From NCBI GenBank assembly GCA_039679945.1, contig JBDKTY010000207.1, forward strand, positions 1 to 22,927: 22,927 nt of DNA, given 5' to 3'. Source of the stretch: SbD1 sp039679945. GTDB lineage: Bacteria > Desulfobacterota > Syntrophobacteria > Syntrophobacterales > Syntrophobacteraceae. The notes beneath the pieces were generated by a model that was not told where the DNA came from, did not search any database, and saw only the letters and a list, made by a program, of their open reading frames with translations. How positions within the stretch are numbered: position 1 is the stretch's first letter; every line of letters starts with the position of its first letter. Of the stretch, positions 20,675-22,927 are shown piece by piece. The position numbers and the translations under genes are program-made.

Positions 20675-21190
20675 CTAAACAGCCGGTGTCTCGGGCGGTA
20701 TCGGTGTGGCATCCAGCACCTTGTGTATCCGTTCCACGAGATCGGTGATCGCATAGGGCTTCATCAGGACCTCGCGGATTCCCGTCCCTTTATCCTTCTT
20801 TCCAGTCAGAGCATCGCTATATCCGGTGCACAGGATAATCGGCAGATCGGGCCGGATTGCCAGGAGTTCCCGGGCAAGTTCAAGGCCGTTCAACGCGGGC
20901 ATTGTCATATCGGTGATGATGAGGTCGAAGGCATCCGGCTGGGCGCGAAATCGTTCCAATGCATCGAGACTGCCCGTGCTGGTTGTTACGGAATAGCCAA
21001 GTGCCTCAAGCATTTCCTTCCCCAGTTCCACCAGTTCGTTTTCGTCGTCGACGAAGAGTATCCGTTGCCTGTCCGGACATAGGTTTTCATCGGTCGCGGT
21101 CGAGGACGGTGGACAGGCATCATGGGGGGGGATGTAAGCAAGTGTGCCGATCGTTTCCGTATTCCGCGCCTGCCTTGGGTCCTTAGCCAT
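20675..21190 (-). CDS. receiver-domain protein, possibly a collapsed hybrid histidine kinase
   Basis: Residues 42-160 of this 171-residue protein form a CheY-like receiver: acidic pocket FVDDE (Asp48, Asp49), phosphoacceptor Asp94 in LIITDMTMPALNG, Thr122 in LCTGYS and Lys144 in LMKPY. No output domain follows. The receiver sequence is of the type usually found at the C-terminus of large hybrid kinases in deltaproteobacteria. Residues 6-24, RQARNTETIGTLA then YIPPHD, resemble the kinase H-box QKMEAIGTLAGGIAHD, with His23-Asp24 at the phosphoacceptor position. The kinase body is absent. ATG 21190 has GAGGAAG upstream, so it is probably translated. It may act as a phosphate sink or single-domain regulator. 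Confidence 0.8.
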   Translation of the reverse strand: MAKDPRQARNTETIGTLAYIPPHDACPPSSTATDENLCPDRQRILFVDDENELVELGKEMLEALGYSVTTSTGSLDALERFRAQPDAFDLIITDMTMPALNGLELARELLAIRPDLPIILCTGYSDALTGKKDKGTGIREVLMKPYAITDLVERIHKVLDATPIPPETPAV

Positions 21191-21795
21191 TTCTGCTTCC
21201 TCTGAAATTTCCGGGAAGTTGATTGTGATCTTTCCCCGGGGAATCCCCCACTGATTGGCCTGGCTTGATCAAGGGCGTCCGGTCCGGCTATTGCGCCAGC
21301 AACATGTGCCGAGGGACACATCCTTATATCCGATCGTTCCATCAAAGCAAAGGATACCGCAGGCGGTCATTCGCTCTGACAAGGATGGATGTCCGGCTCA
21401 TACGTGGGGAAGCAGGCTCCTGCCGCTCCACTCCGCACAATCCGCTATGAGAATCGGCATCGGGAGCAATTTACAAAAGCGATCTCGTAACGCGCGGAGA
21501 GGGGCGGTTCAAATCAGTCTGTCTGGAATCTGAAAGAGTGTAGCTGATTTGGCAAAATTGTCAATTATTCTTTGTTCGGAATGCCTATTTGTTTCCGAAC
21601 GCAATCATGCGCCGGTTTATTTTGCTTCATTTCTAACCCGCCACCGAGATTATCATTGAAAGGCAACCTGATTTGAGGGTAAAGGCATCCAATTGCATGC
21701 ATTTCCGAGAAATCGCCGGAACCCGCGCGCGTATCGGGCAAGTGTCGATGCCGTCCGCATCGGTGAGTGGCCGGATACTGAAGGGAGATGAGACT
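21191..21795. other. 605-bp intergenic region with inverted repeat
   Basis: The region lies between the divergent receiver gene and the GtrA-like gene. GTTCGGAA (21574-21581) and TTCCGAAC (21593-21600) are perfect 8-bp arms around an 11-nt loop and could be an operator or hairpin. The AT-rich tract 21540-21660 is the likely promoter zone of the GtrA-like gene, but no good hexamer pair stands out. No gene was recognised. Confidence 0.4.
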
Positions 21796-22272
21796 TTGAC
21801 CCGGGAGCTTGCGTCCTTCATACGCCGCAGGGGTGCCACGATTGCCAGATTTCTCGTCTCGGGATGCACGGCCGCTTCGGTCGATTTTTGCGTGCTGTTT
21901 TGCCTGAGCCATTACCTCGGAATACATTACCTGGTTTCGTCCGGCGTGGCCTTTGTGGTCGCGGCCGGAGTCGGGTTCACGCTGCAGAAGTTCTGGACGT
22001 TTCGGGATGTTTCCCTTATCCGCGTACACAGGCAGGCGGTCCAGTACCTCGGGCTGGGATTGGCAAACCTGGGAATAAATACTTTCTTCATGTTCCTTCT
22101 TGTCGAGAAATTTCAGCTCTGGTACATGTTCTCGCAGGTCATCGTGTGCGGGATTCTGGCATGCAACAACTTCATGATCTACAACATCCGCATATTCAAG
22201 AAGGAAAGCAAGGCGGACGAGGGCGCTTCAGTCGCCGGGCGGGAAACAGCCGACGGGCAGTCGCTTTTCTGA
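21796..22272 (+). CDS. GtrA-family membrane protein
   Basis: The 158-residue protein has four hydrophobic segments typical of the GtrA/DPMS flippase-like family: IARFLVSGCTAASVDFCVLF, a second around YLVSSGVAFVVAAGVGF, a third around YLGLGLANLGINTFFMFLLV and a fourth around SQVIVCGILACNNFMIYN. The LQKFWTF motif after the second and NFMIYNIRIF in the fourth are characteristic. Members help move polyprenyl-linked sugars across the inner membrane for O-antigen, teichoic acid or arabinogalactan modification. Starts are uncertain: TTG 21796 has AGGGAGA 7 nt upstream and gives a normal length; ATG 21748 and TTG 21673 lie in the same frame. No glycosyltransferase is adjacent, so its sugar is unknown. 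Confidence 0.8.
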   Translation: MTRELASFIRRRGATIARFLVSGCTAASVDFCVLFCLSHYLGIHYLVSSGVAFVVAAGVGFTLQKFWTFRDVSLIRVHRQAVQYLGLGLANLGINTFFMFLLVEKFQLWYMFSQVIVCGILACNNFMIYNIRIFKKESKADEGASVAGRETADGQSLF

Positions 22273-22311
22273 AAGGGGCGGGGCATTCGCCGCTGACTCC
22301 GGGCGCCAGGG

Positions 22312-22341
22312 CACACACGCGTGCGCGTGTACGCTTGGCTG
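22312..22341. repeat. 30-bp direct repeat, copy 1, containing palindrome
   Basis: The unit begins CACACACGCGTGCGCGTGTA and ends GCTTGGCTG. It includes the near-perfect dyad ACACGCG-TG-CGCGTGT. Copy 2 lies exactly 66 bp further on with a single mismatch (22332 against 22398). Confidence 0.75.
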
Positions 22342-22377
22342 CCACCCCCGGCGTAGGATACCAGCAGGGCCGTTGGA

Positions 22378-22407
22378 CACACACGCGTGCGCGTGTAAGC
22401 TTGGCTG
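22378..22407. repeat. 30-bp direct repeat, copy 2, containing palindrome
   Basis: 29 of 30 bases are identical to copy 1 at 22312-22341. The 66-bp period suggests a tandem duplication whose intervening parts have diverged. Both copies are non-coding by context, between the GtrA-like gene and hisH. Confidence 0.75.
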
Positions 22408-22747
22408 AGCCTCGTAGCAGGGGAGCACCATTCACCCTCTTTGAACTCGAAAAGTGACATTTTGTACGCAGCCCGGCATGAGTCGTCCGCTTGAGCCCTG
22501 ACGGGGATTAGCAGACCCTCTCCGGGTGTTGCGAACCGCAAACCGCACTGTCCCGGACAGTCTCGCGCTCGAGGACCTCATCCCGCGCGGAGGCGCGTTA
22601 CCGGTGTTTCCTTGTGATACGCCGGTTGTTCCGGTTCGATTTGGGCGTGGGGAACCGGCCGGACCGGGCCCGGCCCGGCCGCATGCCGTCCATGTGCCAT
22701 GGCGCATCCGGGCCTGCCTGCTTGCTTTTTCTCGCGGTGTCCCGGGC
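22408..22747. other. non-coding region upstream of hisH
   Basis: GC-rich with several self-complementary stretches, notably around 22650-22680. Position 22458-22482 matches 17 of 22 bases of a motif at 15096-15116 on the same strand. No protein-like reading frame or RNA gene was recognised. Confidence 0.4.
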
Positions 22748-22777
22748 TTGACCCTCCGCCCGCGTATGGGATATGTT
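22748..22777 (+). promoter_or_regulatory. candidate hisH promoter
   Basis: TTGACC (22748-22753) and TATGTT (22772-22777) are 18 bp apart. Transcription would start about 30 nt before the GTG at 22814. Confidence 0.5.
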
Positions 22778-22813
22778 CAAAACCTCAAAATACAGGCCAA
22801 AGGAGTTCCGGGC

Positions 22814-22927
22814 GTGATAGCGATTCTCGACTATAAAGCCGGAAACCTCACCAGTGTGGAAAGAGCCGTGAGACACTTGGGGTTTCCCTGTAAAGTTACC
22901 AACTCGCACGAAGAAATCCGCGGGGCT
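22814..22927 (+). CDS. hisH: imidazole glycerol phosphate synthase subunit HisH (5' part only)
   Basis: The first 38 codons are present and the frame is open to the window end. The peptide MIAILDYKAGNLTSVERAV followed by RHLGF matches the start of HisH, whose usual form is MIAILDYGAGNLxSV. HisH is the glutaminase subunit that feeds ammonia to HisF for the fifth step of histidine biosynthesis. GTG 22814 is set by AGGAG at 22801-22805. The catalytic Cys-His-Glu triad lies beyond the window. A dedicated promoter upstream suggests that it begins a transcription unit, perhaps followed by hisA/hisF; this cannot be seen. Confidence 0.88.
   Translation, partial: MIAILDYKAGNLTSVERAVRHLGFPCKVTNSHEEIRGA

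Noticed and set aside
20382..20678. 98-codon plus-strand frame between ndk and the receiver gene
   Set aside because: No RBS, Gly/Arg/Lys-rich low-complexity sequence, and it spans a GC-rich hairpin.
21540..21575. Possible sigma-54 promoter (TTGGCAAAATTGTCA)
   Set aside because: The GG and the expected GC are not at the required 10-bp spacing.
22179..22541. Overlapping minus-strand frames encoding repeated YTRTRVC-type peptides
   Set aside because: The peptide repeat is only the translation of the 30-bp DNA repeat, open in several frames at once, which points to non-coding repeat DNA.

Overview
The window is about 57-60% GC by eye. It looks like chromosome from a Desulfobacterota/deltaproteobacterial anaerobe, possibly syntrophic; this is an inference from gene content. 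Pointers are a branched-chain-type ABC uptake operon, two AarC-type CoA-transferases, a DUF362/ferredoxin protein, a hybrid-kinase-style receiver domain and short palindromic repeats. No 16S rRNA or other taxonomic marker is present.

Layout. 1-1460: a palindromic repeat inside a 12-bp inverted repeat, then a class II aldolase-like enzyme. 1600-3400: a decayed, AT-richer island next to a tRNA-Glu/tRNA-Lys pair. It holds the 3' end of a tyrosine recombinase, an intact gene of unknown function and a broken Pif1-like helicase. 3640-4850: tRNA promoter, a flavin-reductase-like protein and a doubtful small ORF. 5017-9580 (minus): a complete livK-H-M-G-F uptake operon with an intrinsic terminator between the binding-protein gene and the permease genes. 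9988-10969 (plus): a MauE/DoxX-like membrane protein and an exported rhodanese. 11393-14610 (minus): two tandem 504-residue CoA-transferase paralogs behind a promoter with a perfect palindrome at its -35. 15366-18238 (plus): a ten-cysteine mini-protein, a glutamine-amidotransferase-like (BPL_N) protein and a DUF362/4Fe-4S protein. 18584-22272: a RelE-like protein with an extra acidic tail, a small membrane protein, an NDP kinase with a C-terminal extension, a receiver protein that resembles a collapsed hybrid histidine kinase, and a GtrA-family membrane protein. The window ends 38 codons into hisH.

How the genes may work together. The Liv transporter would import an amino acid or small carboxylate, and the CoA-transferases would exchange CoA between acyl-CoA and acetate or a similar acid. 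Their adjacency fits acid catabolism but does not prove it. The strongest single observation is in the CoA-transferase pair. The first gene of the pair (13096-14610) has valine where the family has its catalytic glutamate, while its partner (11393-12907) keeps the glutamate. I found no CRISPR array, complete insertion sequence or defence system.
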